From Pseudoalteromonas phenolica (GTDB taxonomy: Bacteria; Pseudomonadota; Gammaproteobacteria; Enterobacterales; Alteromonadaceae): a stretch of 64,000 bases of DNA. The stretch spans positions 3,658,001 through 3,722,000 of the forward strand of contig NZ_CP013187.1 of the NCBI RefSeq assembly GCF_001444405.1. Direction: 5' to 3'. The notes below the pieces were generated by a model. It had not been told where the DNA came from and searched no databases. It was given only the letters and a program-made list of their open reading frames with translations. This document shows, one piece after another, positions 34,671 through 44,722 of this stretch (its first letter is position 1; the number at the start of each line of letters is the position of its first letter). A program made the position numbers and the translations under genes.

Positions 34671-36377
34671 ATGAAAGGGCTTTCACGTCGCGATTTTATT
34701 AAAAGTACATTAGCAGGGGTCAGTGTCGCTTCAGTATCTTTATCATTAGCAGGGTGCAGTGACAATAACTCAAGCCCATCTTATAACGACTTTGCAGTAG
34801 CGTTTAATCACGGCGTAGCCAGTGGCGACCCATTGACTGACAGTGTAATTTTATGGACACGCGTTACACCAGAAGGCACGCCGATTAGTGTAAATGTCAG
34901 CTTAGAAGTATCGTTAGATAAAACATTTGAAAATCTTGAGTTTGACGAACCTCTGAATGCTTTAGCCAAAAATGATTACACTGTAAAAGTAGATCTAACA
35001 GGGTTGAAAGCCAATACCCGTTATTACTACCGCTTCAAAGCCAATGAGAGCCCATCGCCAATGGGCGAAACTAAAACTTTACCTGAAACAGATGTCTCAC
35101 AAGTAAAGTTTGCTGTTATGTCATGTGCAAATTATCCAGCAGGTTATTTTCACGCCTATGCTGAAGCGGCAAAAATGCAAGACCTAGATGCCGTGCTTCA
35201 TTTGGGCGATTATATCTATGAATATGGTATTGGTGGATACGCCACAGACAAAGCTGCAGAGCTTGGTCGAATGTTGCCTGAAGATAACCAAGGCGAGCTC
35301 ATCTCTTTGACAGATTACCGCAAACGTTATGCGCTTTACAGAACAGATACTGGCCTGCAAGCCTTACATGCAAAAGCACCTTTCATTGCAGTATGGGACG
35401 ACCACGAAGTCTGTAACGACGCCTATATAGATGGGGCTGAAAACCATAATGACAATGAGGGCATGTTTGCCGACAGAAAAATGGCCGCGCTTAAGGCCTA
35501 TTATGAATGGATGCCTATTCGACCATACGTTACGGATCAAACCGAAAGCCTGTATCGCAAATTTGACTTTGGCTCTTTGGTGTCCCTTTACATGCTCGAC
35601 ACACGTCATGAAGCCCGTGTAAAACCGCTTGATTATCAGAACTATTTTGACCCAGCATCCGGTCAGCTAGATACTGCAAGTTTCCAAGCAGATCTGGTTT
35701 CCCATGATCAACAATTGATTGGTACTCAGCAACTAACTTGGCTAACTGACAATATCAAAACCTCAGATGCCAAATGGCAAGTACTTGGCCAACAAGTACT
35801 GATGACAAAGATGATGCTACCAGCAGAGTTACTGGTTGCCATGGCTAATCCGAGTCCAAACATTGCTTCACAAATGACAGAACTGGCGCAATTAAAAGCA
35901 CGCACTCAAGCATCTGATCCAACGTTAACCGAGCAAGATAAAATGCGCATCGGGTTTACCGCACCATATAACTTAGATGCATGGGATGGGTACCCAGTTG
36001 AACGCGAAGTGTTACTTAAAACCGCCAAAGCAGCTAATAAGAATCTTATTACCATTGCTGGCGATACGCATAATGCTTGGTCAGGCAAACTATGCACAGC
36101 ACAAGGCGATGTGTGCGGTTATGAGTTTGCTACGCCTTCAGTAAGTTCTCCAGGTCTTGAGCACTATTTACAACTGTCAATGTCACAAGCTGACGAACTG
36201 GCCAAGGGACTTGAACTATTGGTTGACGATTTAGAGTTTGCCAACATCCACCAGCGTGGTTTCATGACCCTCACATTTACGCCTGACACTGTCGATAGCC
36301 AATGGTACTTTATTAGCGACGTGCACAGCCAAGCATTTGGTATAAATAGTAAAACCCTAGCACAGAAAACACTTTAG
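34671..36377 (+). CDS. phoD: PhoD-like alkaline phosphatase/phosphodiesterase
   Basis: The start is set at 34671 (MKGLSRRDFIKS), with AGAGG upstream. A TTG 17 codons earlier is not needed. The N terminus carries a twin-arginine motif SRRDFIKS and a lipobox-like SLAGCS, so it is exported folded by Tat. The 568 residues hold the PhoD N-terminal domain (FNHGVASGDPL, VILWTRVTPE) and the metallophosphatase domain with LHLGDYIYEYG, WDDHEVCND, LGQQVLMT and ITIAGDTHNAW. It releases phosphate from esters under phosphate starvation, matching the Pho box upstream. Confidence 0.93.
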   Translation: MKGLSRRDFIKSTLAGVSVASVSLSLAGCSDNNSSPSYNDFAVAFNHGVASGDPLTDSVILWTRVTPEGTPISVNVSLEVSLDKTFENLEFDEPLNALAKNDYTVKVDLTGLKANTRYYYRFKANESPSPMGETKTLPETDVSQVKFAVMSCANYPAGYFHAYAEAAKMQDLDAVLHLGDYIYEYGIGGYATDKAAELGRMLPEDNQGELISLTDYRKRYALYRTDTGLQALHAKAPFIAVWDDHEVCNDAYIDGAENHNDNEGMFADRKMAALKAYYEWMPIRPYVTDQTESLYRKFDFGSLVSLYMLDTRHEARVKPLDYQNYFDPASGQLDTASFQADLVSHDQQLIGTQQLTWLTDNIKTSDAKWQVLGQQVLMTKMMLPAELLVAMANPSPNIASQMTELAQLKARTQASDPTLTEQDKMRIGFTAPYNLDAWDGYPVEREVLLKTAKAANKNLITIAGDTHNAWSGKLCTAQGDVCGYEFATPSVSSPGLEHYLQLSMSQADELAKGLELLVDDLEFANIHQRGFMTLTFTPDTVDSQWYFISDVHSQAFGINSKTLAQKTL

Positions 36378-36517
36378 ACGTCTATAAGGAAGATTAGAAC
36401 CTAGCTAATCTTCCTTCCCACCAAAAATCGAGCGCAACCAGCAAAAAGTCATAAATTGTCTATATTTAATAATGTCTTCTAATGGAAACGAACATCTCAT
36501 AATTAAACGGTAGGAAT

Positions 36518-38638
36518 ATGAATCAGCTCTCTATCAAGATTAAGCTAATCGCTTTTATTTCAATCACACTTGTATTGCTAATCGCCTCATTGGTCACAAT
36601 AAGTTGGGTACAGCTCAACAATAATAATCAGGTGCAAAGTGAGCGTGTACAAAGCGTTGTATTAAATGAAATTAATAGCCGATTAACTGCTAAAGCTAAG
36701 CTTTATGCCGAGCAAGTCAGTGGATATATCAACAAGGAGTATCAAATTCCTTATAGCCTATCTGGCGGTATTGCTAAAACAGCAGAACAAAACCCCATTT
36801 CAAGACAAAGCCTGTATTTAATGGTATTGGGTGCACTTGAAAAAAACCAAGGGGTGTCGTCAATCTATGCTCAATTCGAAGCCAACGGCTACGATGGTAA
36901 AGATAGTCAATTTAGCAATTCAGGCCAAACTCATTCAGTCCCAGGTGCAGGCTCTTTAGAAGTTTATATCACCCGCGATGCACCGGGTAAATTCACTCAA
37001 CATCAGATTGAAGATCCAGGTGAAAAATACCTCAATGCCCGCAATGAATTTGGCTTTAGAGAGAGTGAGTGGTATTTGTGCGCCAAAGATAACCTTAAGC
37101 CCTGTATTATGGAACCGTATCTGTATGAAATCACACCCGGTAATTCGGAGTTAATGACCTCTCTGACAGTTCCTGTGATTGCCAATGGTCGCTTTATTGG
37201 TTTAGTCGGCGTTGACATTAACCTGCCACGCTTTCAAACCCTCACAGAAGAGGTATCTGAATCACTTTACAACGGCCAAGCCAAAGTCAGTATTTTAAGT
37301 GACATCGGCTTGTTAGTAGGCTCAAGCCACTATGATAAGCTTGCGCGCCCATTAACAGAATCACTCTCAGGTAATGCGGGCAAAACCATCATGGACAACC
37401 GCAAACAGCAAACTCAACTCGAAATTGGCAGCAATCTAGTATTTACTATGCCTATCGAAATTAAAGTCGCCAATACCACATGGAGCTTGGTGATTGAGTT
37501 ACCAAAAGATCTAGCCCTCGCCCGCGCGCAAGGATTAGCAAAACAGCAAGCTGAAGATAATGCATCTGTAGGCTCTAGTATGATTTTAACTGGGGTGATC
37601 GCATCGGTTATCGCACTGGCTCTCTCTGTGGCTATTTTAAAAACCATTATTGATCCACTCACAGAGATCAAAGACAGAGTCGAGAATCTTGCAAGTAATG
37701 ATGGCGATTTGACAGTGCAGCTCGACGTGACACAACATGAAGAGCTCATTGCCATTGCCACAGGCTTTAACCTATTCACACAGAAACTGCGAAATATGGT
37801 GAATGATTTAAAAGGACTGGCAAACAACTCTTATCAACAGTCGACCAAAACCTCGCAGGCAGCTGAAGATATTAAAGCCAAAGTCAACATGCAGCATATG
37901 GAAATAGACAGTGTAGTGACTGCTATAAACGAGCTCAGCGCCACCGCTAGCGAAGTTGCTCGCTCATCGGAGAATGCAGCTGCTTCAACCAATGCAACCA
38001 ACGAAAAAGTAAAAGAAAGTGAACGCGGTATTTCAGCAGCATCCGACTCAGTGCAAGTTATGTCTGATCAAGTGGCCAGTGCTAAAGAGTCTATTAACGC
38101 AGTAGCTATTCGCAGTAACGACATTACACAAATTCTTGATGTTATTCGTTCAATCGCTGAACAGACTAACCTATTGGCTCTGAATGCTGCTATCGAAGCT
38201 GCACGTGCAGGTGAACAAGGTCGAGGCTTTGCGGTCGTTGCCGATGAGGTTAGGTCTCTGGCTTCAAAAACTCAAGATTCAACTAATGAGATCAGCCAGC
38301 TTATTGATAATCTACAAAATGAGGTTAAAACATCTGAGGACATCATTGAACGCTCAGTTGTGCAAGCCAGTGATGCCATGACCCATTGTGGCAGCGCCGC
38401 GGCACAAATGAGTGAAATGGTGCAAGCGCTTGATGATATCTCAAATGAAGTTACGCAGATAGCTACTGCTGCTGAGCAGCAAAGTGCGGTGACAGAAGAC
38501 TTAAGTGCAAACATGACGGGGATTTCAGATGCGGCAGCAGAACTTGCGCAACTGGCCGACACCATTGAAGATGCCGCGCAAGATTTGATGAAATTGGTCG
38601 AGCACAAGAACAGTCAATTAGGGCTACTTAGAACTTAA
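36518..38638 (+). CDS. Methyl-accepting chemotaxis protein with dCache sensor
   Basis: The 706-residue chemoreceptor has a first helix at about 8-30, a periplasmic dCache_1-like domain at about 35-345 (GVSSIYAQFEANGYDG, GLVGVDINLPRF), a second helix at about 352-375, a HAMP domain, and a signalling domain. The hairpin tip is EQTNLLALNAAIEAARAGEQ with RGFAVVADEVRSLA. It should relay a small-molecule signal, perhaps amino or organic acids as is common for dCache, to CheA. TAGGA lies before the ATG. It stands alone with a terminator. Confidence 0.93.
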   Translation: MNQLSIKIKLIAFISITLVLLIASLVTISWVQLNNNNQVQSERVQSVVLNEINSRLTAKAKLYAEQVSGYINKEYQIPYSLSGGIAKTAEQNPISRQSLYLMVLGALEKNQGVSSIYAQFEANGYDGKDSQFSNSGQTHSVPGAGSLEVYITRDAPGKFTQHQIEDPGEKYLNARNEFGFRESEWYLCAKDNLKPCIMEPYLYEITPGNSELMTSLTVPVIANGRFIGLVGVDINLPRFQTLTEEVSESLYNGQAKVSILSDIGLLVGSSHYDKLARPLTESLSGNAGKTIMDNRKQQTQLEIGSNLVFTMPIEIKVANTTWSLVIELPKDLALARAQGLAKQQAEDNASVGSSMILTGVIASVIALALSVAILKTIIDPLTEIKDRVENLASNDGDLTVQLDVTQHEELIAIATGFNLFTQKLRNMVNDLKGLANNSYQQSTKTSQAAEDIKAKVNMQHMEIDSVVTAINELSATASEVARSSENAAASTNATNEKVKESERGISAASDSVQVMSDQVASAKESINAVAIRSNDITQILDVIRSIAEQTNLLALNAAIEAARAGEQGRGFAVVADEVRSLASKTQDSTNEISQLIDNLQNEVKTSEDIIERSVVQASDAMTHCGSAAAQMSEMVQALDDISNEVTQIATAAEQQSAVTEDLSANMTGISDAAAELAQLADTIEDAAQDLMKLVEHKNSQLGLLRT

Positions 38639-38660
38639 ATATTCTCAACATACGCTCATT

Positions 38661-38695
38661 AAAAAGGGTCACTCAATTGTGACCCTTTTATTTTC
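38661..38695. terminator. Bidirectional intrinsic terminator
   Basis: GGGTCAC (38666-38672) pairs with GTGACCC (38679-38685), with A runs on the left and T runs on the right. It serves the chemoreceptor and the convergent metalloprotease gene. Confidence 0.88.
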
Positions 38696-41600
38696 TAAAG
38701 ACTCGAGAAAGAGAACTCTAGCGGCTTCTCTGTGTTATTTTGCCAAGTAAAATCAAGGCCTATATCAGCATACACATATATAGATTGCGAGACCTCTTTT
38801 ACAAGCTCTCCTGCCATAAATACCTGTAACTTCACCATGTAATCAGTCGCCAGAGTTGTTAACTCTTTTTCAAGTTGCTTTGAAGTAACTTGCTCTCCAT
38901 TTAACAACCAAACAAGTTGATACTGATCACCCAAGTTATCTTCATTGCTCACTTCTAGCTTTAATATCGAATTATGCTGAGAAAACAAAATAGCGATCTT
39001 TTCATGAGGTAACTCTTCAACAGTGACAGCGCGCTGATGTGTAAACTGTGCACCGGTTACAGTTACCAAAGTTAACATTACATCGTATGTTCCAGCCTCA
39101 GTAAATTGCATTTCATAATAAGGGTCAGAAGTGCTGATTGACTCTGCCTGCGAAACTAAGGACCACACATATGCTTTGACTGATGTGTTGGCATTGTGCG
39201 TCGCTGTTAATTGACAAGTTAGACCTTCGGCAACACATACAAAGTCCAAATTAGGGTTTGCTTCTCTAATAAAGCTCACTGTTTGCTGATCAATAATTTG
39301 CCCATGCTTCCTAAGGATAAAAGTATAGCTAGATATCTCATTCGGTAACTCAAGGTCTAATTTGCCCTCGTTTAGAACATACTCCTGCCCTGCAATCACA
39401 AGTGTCACTTCATATAAAGTAGGCAGTGGAGAATTCAATGAGAAGAAAAAAGTGTCATTAACTTGAGAAACATCAAAACTCACTTCAGGAATTGGCTCTG
39501 GTTCCTGAATATGAACTACCTCACTTGAGGTAAACTCCGCATTTGAGTCAGTCACCTGAAGTGTAAGAGAAACTGCAAACTCACCATAACCGGCAAAGTC
39601 ATATTGAAACGCGTCTTTTGACGTTTTGGTAATCGTTTCATTATTTAATTGCCACTGATAAATAAGATTATTATCTGGCAAATCATGAGATGCTGACAAT
39701 TCACATTGGGTGCCTGTTAGCACACACTGGATCGTCAGGTTCGGTATTGTCATTGGCGTAACTAACTTAGACACCTCTTTCACAACTTCACCTGATTTTA
39801 GTAGCTGTAAGGTAACTGTTTGCGCCGTTGTAAAGTTATGCGTTATTTCTTTTTCATGGCTTGATTGCAACTGACCATCGATAAGCCAATTTAAAGTAAA
39901 GCCTTCTCCTAATTCACTGTCTGCTATCAGAGAAATGGTATTATTTACTTGCTTTCCAACAAGCAGATCTAATTCTGGCAATACCTCTTCCAAGGTTATT
40001 TGCGATTCGGTTGAAAACTCTGCTCTGCCATCTATTGTCATCATAGAGAGTGCCACATTAAACACGCCATATGCTTCAAAATCATAGCTGAATGGTTGAG
40101 CATCTTGCCTAATAACTTGCTCTCCTGCCAATGTCCATTGATACTCAACAGCCTCAGGCAATACAGTATGACTCACGGTAAACTCACATTGTGTACCTTG
40201 TGCTTCGCAAGCTATAGCCAAATTAGGATCGGCAATCAGTTCAATCTGCTTTTCAGCTCTGCTAAGCACGCGGTCATTCTCAACATGCTCAAGCGATACA
40301 ACATATGCTCCTTGTGTATTCACTGCTTGCTCTAACTTACTGTCAGTTTGCTCAATGACTTGCTCAGGTAAAATCCAACGAAACATAGCTTGCTCGCCAT
40401 AGCTTGACAAGACAGTAAGATGTAATGTTTGTTCCACTTGCTTGTAACTAAAATCTATCGGTGTACTGGGGACACCCGCTTCAATGTGTACTTTCAAGTC
40501 AACAGACTGACTTAACTCATTCGCAGTACATGAGCTTACTGCTGCATCATCAATACGTAACCTCACCAGCATGTCGCTGGGCACAGTATCAACACTCGGT
40601 AAAGAAATAGCAGTATCAAACTCCGTGGCACTAAGTACATTTTCATCGTCTGAAAACTGACGATCTCTATTCAAATCATAAAATACTGATACTACTTTAT
40701 CTGTGGGCATGTTGTGGAATTGAAATTCTCCTAATGCCTGCTGATACCATGCGTTCTGTGGCACCAAGAACGTATAGCCTTGCTCCAAAACAAAGTCTTC
40801 TCCATTCATGCTTAACTGATTTGATAGCACATTCTCGGTGTCTGGCTTACACAGAGGATCTGAAAAAATACTCAAAAGTCTATGACCTGTTTTAGTCTGA
40901 CCTTGCGTGTTCGTCGTTTCAATCGAGAGTAAATGCTCGCCTGACTCTAAATTAAGTTGCGCTTGTTTTATTGCATTGAATTGTGATGGTGTATTTAAGT
41001 TCGCTTGCCATTGATGCACAGGCTGCTCATTAAGGCTAATATTCACGGCACTTAACTCGGCTTGCTCGGATTCTGATAAGGCATAGTTAATTGACGTATA
41101 TAAGCGCTCAATAGAAAAGTCGAGGTTGTTAGCTAAGCTATTTGTTGGGATTAAACCAACCTCTTGCAACTTAGCCGACACTCTCGCTTTGTCTTGCTCA
41201 TCAGCTACATCAATCAAGCAGAATGCGGCATGCTCAAAACTGGTATCTTCAACAAAACATGACTGCGCAGCCTTCATCGTTAAACGGAATGTCTTTGCGA
41301 TATCCCAGCCATCCGAAATTGACAGGCGGTAGAAGAAGCGATTTAAAATGCCCGCTTGATAATGCGGACCAGGCGTTTCAGTTTCTATATCACGCCAATC
41401 ATCAATACTTGCGCCATCTGTCATCGGCGAAAAAAGATAACGCAGCGCTTTGTTGCCGATATAACTATCCCAAGCCATGGCATAGTAAAAAGTACCATCA
41501 ATCGATAACTGTTGATGTGCATCAGACTCTATAAAATTTTGTTCACCGCCGGTCTGAAGTCTTTTATAGAACTCGCTCCGTACGAGGACTGCGGTTAAAT

Positions 41601-42399
41601 CAGCGAATGCTTCTTGAATAGCAGCGGTTCCCTTGAACTCAAATGAAATATCGGAGTTCCAAGTCAGTACTGCATGGCCTGTTTCATGAGCAATAATGTC
41701 TAATGAAGAACCATGAGAAAAATAGCCACCTGTCGCCATGCCCCTATCTAGCAAAACATGCTCACCATCCCAGCTACTGGTACGAAAAGTCGTGTCTCCA
41801 TCCACGATTACACTGAGTTGCTCTAAACAATAATCAGCTCCTGCTGTACATGCTTCTGCTGAATCTGGGTACATAAGGGCAAGCTGCTGATGCAATATGT
41901 CCATGGTAATACCAGCGTAAAAATGAACATCATTCTCGGTTTGAAAATCACCTTGTCCAAAGTAATTAAAATTAAGACGAGAGAGGTTCGCACTTTCTAG
42001 TGCCATTCCGTCACAACTGTAACTGTAAACAGGAAAATTCACAGCGTTTTGACGTGTAACCACGGCTGGGTTTTCTAAAGAACACATGCCACTTTCGTGT
42101 TTTACAACAAACGGATAACCGCTGTATTGAGAAAACAACTGACTATTCTCATCTCGATAAAATAAGTTGTATTGCTCAGGGATATAAGGAAACCGCGCTC
42201 TTGTTAAGGGTGTATCGGGTATCACAGCGGTTTGACAATCTTGGCTTGTGAACTCAGGAGCCTGAGCACATAGCAAGCCCATTTTTGCATTACCCATCAT
42301 GGCGGGTACGGCGAAGTGCGTATTTTCTGCTGCAAAAGAAAAGGTTGAAGCAGATGAAATCAACGGCATAAGCAATGCCATCAAAGCATGACGTTTCAC
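38695..42399 (-). CDS. M4-type (thermolysin-like) metalloprotease with multiple PKD-like domains
   Basis: The start is GTG with AAGGAG upstream, and a signal peptide follows. The M4 catalytic core begins almost directly after the signal (AVPAMMGNAKMGL). It has SWDGEHVLLDRG, the zinc motif HETGH, the third ligand in QEAFADLTA and the active-site histidine in GPHYQAGILNRFFY. The FTP and PepSY propeptide of most M4 enzymes is missing. From about residue 660 to the end come several PKD-like modules of about 85-95 residues, with repeated YQWQLNNETI/F.YDFAGYGEFAVSLTL patterns. Total length is 1234 aa. A paralogue lies 2.3 kb away. Confidence 0.88.
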   Translation of the reverse strand: MKRHALMALLMPLISSASTFSFAAENTHFAVPAMMGNAKMGLLCAQAPEFTSQDCQTAVIPDTPLTRARFPYIPEQYNLFYRDENSQLFSQYSGYPFVVKHESGMCSLENPAVVTRQNAVNFPVYSYSCDGMALESANLSRLNFNYFGQGDFQTENDVHFYAGITMDILHQQLALMYPDSAEACTAGADYCLEQLSVIVDGDTTFRTSSWDGEHVLLDRGMATGGYFSHGSSLDIIAHETGHAVLTWNSDISFEFKGTAAIQEAFADLTAVLVRSEFYKRLQTGGEQNFIESDAHQQLSIDGTFYYAMAWDSYIGNKALRYLFSPMTDGASIDDWRDIETETPGPHYQAGILNRFFYRLSISDGWDIAKTFRLTMKAAQSCFVEDTSFEHAAFCLIDVADEQDKARVSAKLQEVGLIPTNSLANNLDFSIERLYTSINYALSESEQAELSAVNISLNEQPVHQWQANLNTPSQFNAIKQAQLNLESGEHLLSIETTNTQGQTKTGHRLLSIFSDPLCKPDTENVLSNQLSMNGEDFVLEQGYTFLVPQNAWYQQALGEFQFHNMPTDKVVSVFYDLNRDRQFSDDENVLSATEFDTAISLPSVDTVPSDMLVRLRIDDAAVSSCTANELSQSVDLKVHIEAGVPSTPIDFSYKQVEQTLHLTVLSSYGEQAMFRWILPEQVIEQTDSKLEQAVNTQGAYVVSLEHVENDRVLSRAEKQIELIADPNLAIACEAQGTQCEFTVSHTVLPEAVEYQWTLAGEQVIRQDAQPFSYDFEAYGVFNVALSMMTIDGRAEFSTESQITLEEVLPELDLLVGKQVNNTISLIADSELGEGFTLNWLIDGQLQSSHEKEITHNFTTAQTVTLQLLKSGEVVKEVSKLVTPMTIPNLTIQCVLTGTQCELSASHDLPDNNLIYQWQLNNETITKTSKDAFQYDFAGYGEFAVSLTLQVTDSNAEFTSSEVVHIQEPEPIPEVSFDVSQVNDTFFFSLNSPLPTLYEVTLVIAGQEYVLNEGKLDLELPNEISSYTFILRKHGQIIDQQTVSFIREANPNLDFVCVAEGLTCQLTATHNANTSVKAYVWSLVSQAESISTSDPYYEMQFTEAGTYDVMLTLVTVTGAQFTHQRAVTVEELPHEKIAILFSQHNSILKLEVSNEDNLGDQYQLVWLLNGEQVTSKQLEKELTTLATDYMVKLQVFMAGELVKEVSQSIYVYADIGLDFTWQNNTEKPLEFSFSSL

Positions 42400-42546
42400 T
42401 AATTAATCTCCTTATAAGTGATAACACCCAGTTTACATACTATGTACCTTAATAACCAACGTATTTTGATTAAAATGAACGATATAATGTGAAAATTCAT
42501 GATAAAACATGTAATTTGCAGAGAGCTTGTCCAATTGCGCTCTGTG

Positions 42547-42572
42547 AAAAAAAGCCGACATAAGTCGGCTTT
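42547..42572 (-). terminator. Intrinsic terminator after the Hint-domain gene
   Basis: AAAGCCGAC (42551-42559) pairs with GTCGGCTTT (42564-42572). On the minus strand it is followed by a run of T. It separates the Hint gene from the metalloprotease gene further downstream. Confidence 0.9.
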
Positions 42573-42588
42573 GCTCTTCTGGGCTTAT

Positions 42589-44694
42589 TTACTTATCAGT
42601 ATTCAAACTATTTAAGTAATCGGTGTGCCACTCTACTGGTAAACGCTTTAAGACATCTTCAACAGACTCTTTATGCGTATCAAATTCATTTTCTGATTGC
42701 ATCGCTAAGTCACCGACAGAGATGCCGTTAGCAAACATCACAAAGCTTTCACCTTGCTCAGAATCGCCATTTACTCGCTCAAGCTTCAAGTTATATACAT
42801 TGTCTTTATAGTCTACTTGTTCATAACCCGTAACAGTCGCTAAGCCACCATTAACTTGAATTTTATCGCCTTCTTTTACATTGAGCGCCCAAACAGGATG
42901 TCCCCCTTCGCGCAGTACTGGGTGCGACTCTGTTAAAGTTAAAACTTGCCCTTCATCAGTCGTAAGCTGGATCATAGGTAAGTGCTCAACGCCCACAGAA
43001 ATATCAGCAATGCGTAAGGTTTCTTTTGTCTTTGGAGAGAACTCACTTGCGCCTGTGACTAAGTCACCAATATTTAAAGTTTCTATCGCAACAGAAGTGC
43101 CATCCGCCATTAAAATTAATGAACCTTCAGCTAAACAGCTATAAGAAAACTGAAGAGGGGCTTGTTCATATACGGCACCACTTTGTGGTAATGCTGGCGC
43201 TTCGGTAGAAGCGATAATATAAGAGCTATAGCCTGTTTCTGCGTTGTAATCATCACCCGAAATACCAAAGTATAATTCAGCATCATTTGGGCTACCCATC
43301 CAGTTTTCTTCTATTGCGATATTTAAGATCCAATAAGCATCTTGACGACGTTCAAAGATGCCTGGTTTTGCAAATACACCTTTATCTCTAGGGATATTCC
43401 ATGACAGCACTGACATTGGCATCCAAGTATCAGCATCGAAGGTGTAATTGATGTTGAAGTACTGACTAAAACTATTTCTAACATGGTTAGTATGATTAGA
43501 CAGCTTATCAACAAAGCTATCTTTGCCTTGGATCATGACATCTGTTGGCTGCACATTGTTATTTTCTAAAACACCGTCTTCTTTAAATAGTACCTTAGAA
43601 ATATAAGTTGGTAACGTGATCTGACCTTGGAACGGAATTGTGACATGAGGAATATTATTATAGTCACCACCCGCTTGGATCATAGGGTAATCACAATCAC
43701 CATAATCACGGTTCAAACATACCATGATCTTTCCATCTTGCCCTGACACATTCTTATTGCTTCCGTCAGCCTTCTTCCAATCTTTTGGATGATTTACAAC
43801 ATGATCAAAAAAATTATTTGCCGCAAAGCTTGCGACTTGAAATGATTCCTTTTCTGCATATTTAAACTCATGCGCTTGCTCTGTACGTAAGAAGATAGGA
43901 TCTGGCTCAACGGGACCAATAATGATTGGCTTAACCGGAGGTAAAGGCTTAACGCTGACCAGCGTATTCTTATTAGTCATCGGACGACCAAGCTCTTTGC
44001 TCAACATACCTAAGATAGCATTTCTATCGTACTTCACTTTGCCCTTTTTCAGGACCTTAGTACCATCATTGAACAACACGTAAGCTGTGCCTTCACCGTA
44101 TACAGCTTTTGCTTTCTTGACATAATCATATGCACTTTCCAATGTTGCTTCACCGCCAATCAGCTTTCTAGATGCCGAAGCTGACGCATCGCCGAAGAAG
44201 CGAGAAGTTTGCTTAGTCGTGATCTGCTCGCCTTTCTCATTCACGAGACGGATTGTCATGACTGTCATTTTTGTCGACTTAGGCTCTGAGTTAAGCAGAC
44301 GCACCTTAAAGAGTTTTGTGCTCCCTTCTTGTACGATATTAAAACCTAAATGGCTAAACAGTGACTCTAGCTCTTTATCACTCTGAGTAGAGAATGCTGT
44401 ATTCATGGTTCTTGCTGTTGCGAACAAGTCATTGCTCACTAACTTTTGAGGGGTGTGCAACTCTTTATATAATTGAGGACTATTTTGTGGTGTCCAACCT
44501 GCATCAGCAAACATTTCTGCAAGCTCAGCGCGCGCTTCTGCACTATCTGGATCAAGATACTGAACGCCATCTTGTTGCATATTTGAAGCAAGTGATACCT
44601 TAACGGCATCTTGAGCGATTGGTTGCGCATGTGCAGTGATACTACCCAGCGCCAATGTCGAGCTAACGGCCAAAGCCAGTAGATTGAATTTCAT
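42589..44694 (-). CDS. Exported protein with C-terminal Hint (hedgehog/intein) domain
   Basis: A signal peptide (LLALAVSSTLALGSITAHA) is followed by about 500 residues I do not recognise. At residue about 520 a Hint domain begins with SCLAEGSLILMADGTSVAIE, whose cysteine is in the splice-junction position. It continues with LTESHPVLREG (block B histidine), GHPVWALNVKEGD and FVMFANGISVGD. The last motif normally ends in HN or similar, and here it is GD, as in domains that cleave but do not splice. About 35 further residues follow. I infer self-cleavage at the cysteine, releasing or attaching the N-terminal part. It lies between two M4 protease genes, 28 bases after the upstream one. Confidence 0.82.
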   Translation of the reverse strand: MKFNLLALAVSSTLALGSITAHAQPIAQDAVKVSLASNMQQDGVQYLDPDSAEARAELAEMFADAGWTPQNSPQLYKELHTPQKLVSNDLFATARTMNTAFSTQSDKELESLFSHLGFNIVQEGSTKLFKVRLLNSEPKSTKMTVMTIRLVNEKGEQITTKQTSRFFGDASASASRKLIGGEATLESAYDYVKKAKAVYGEGTAYVLFNDGTKVLKKGKVKYDRNAILGMLSKELGRPMTNKNTLVSVKPLPPVKPIIIGPVEPDPIFLRTEQAHEFKYAEKESFQVASFAANNFFDHVVNHPKDWKKADGSNKNVSGQDGKIMVCLNRDYGDCDYPMIQAGGDYNNIPHVTIPFQGQITLPTYISKVLFKEDGVLENNNVQPTDVMIQGKDSFVDKLSNHTNHVRNSFSQYFNINYTFDADTWMPMSVLSWNIPRDKGVFAKPGIFERRQDAYWILNIAIEENWMGSPNDAELYFGISGDDYNAETGYSSYIIASTEAPALPQSGAVYEQAPLQFSYSCLAEGSLILMADGTSVAIETLNIGDLVTGASEFSPKTKETLRIADISVGVEHLPMIQLTTDEGQVLTLTESHPVLREGGHPVWALNVKEGDKIQVNGGLATVTGYEQVDYKDNVYNLKLERVNGDSEQGESFVMFANGISVGDLAMQSENEFDTHKESVEDVLKRLPVEWHTDYLNSLNTDK

Positions 44695-44722
44695 CTTTTT
44701 TCCTTAAAATTTAAAAGTTATC

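Noticed and set aside
42589..44694. Full intein that splices in the Hint-domain protein
   Set aside because: The C-terminal asparagine and following nucleophile are absent, so complete protein splicing is not expected.
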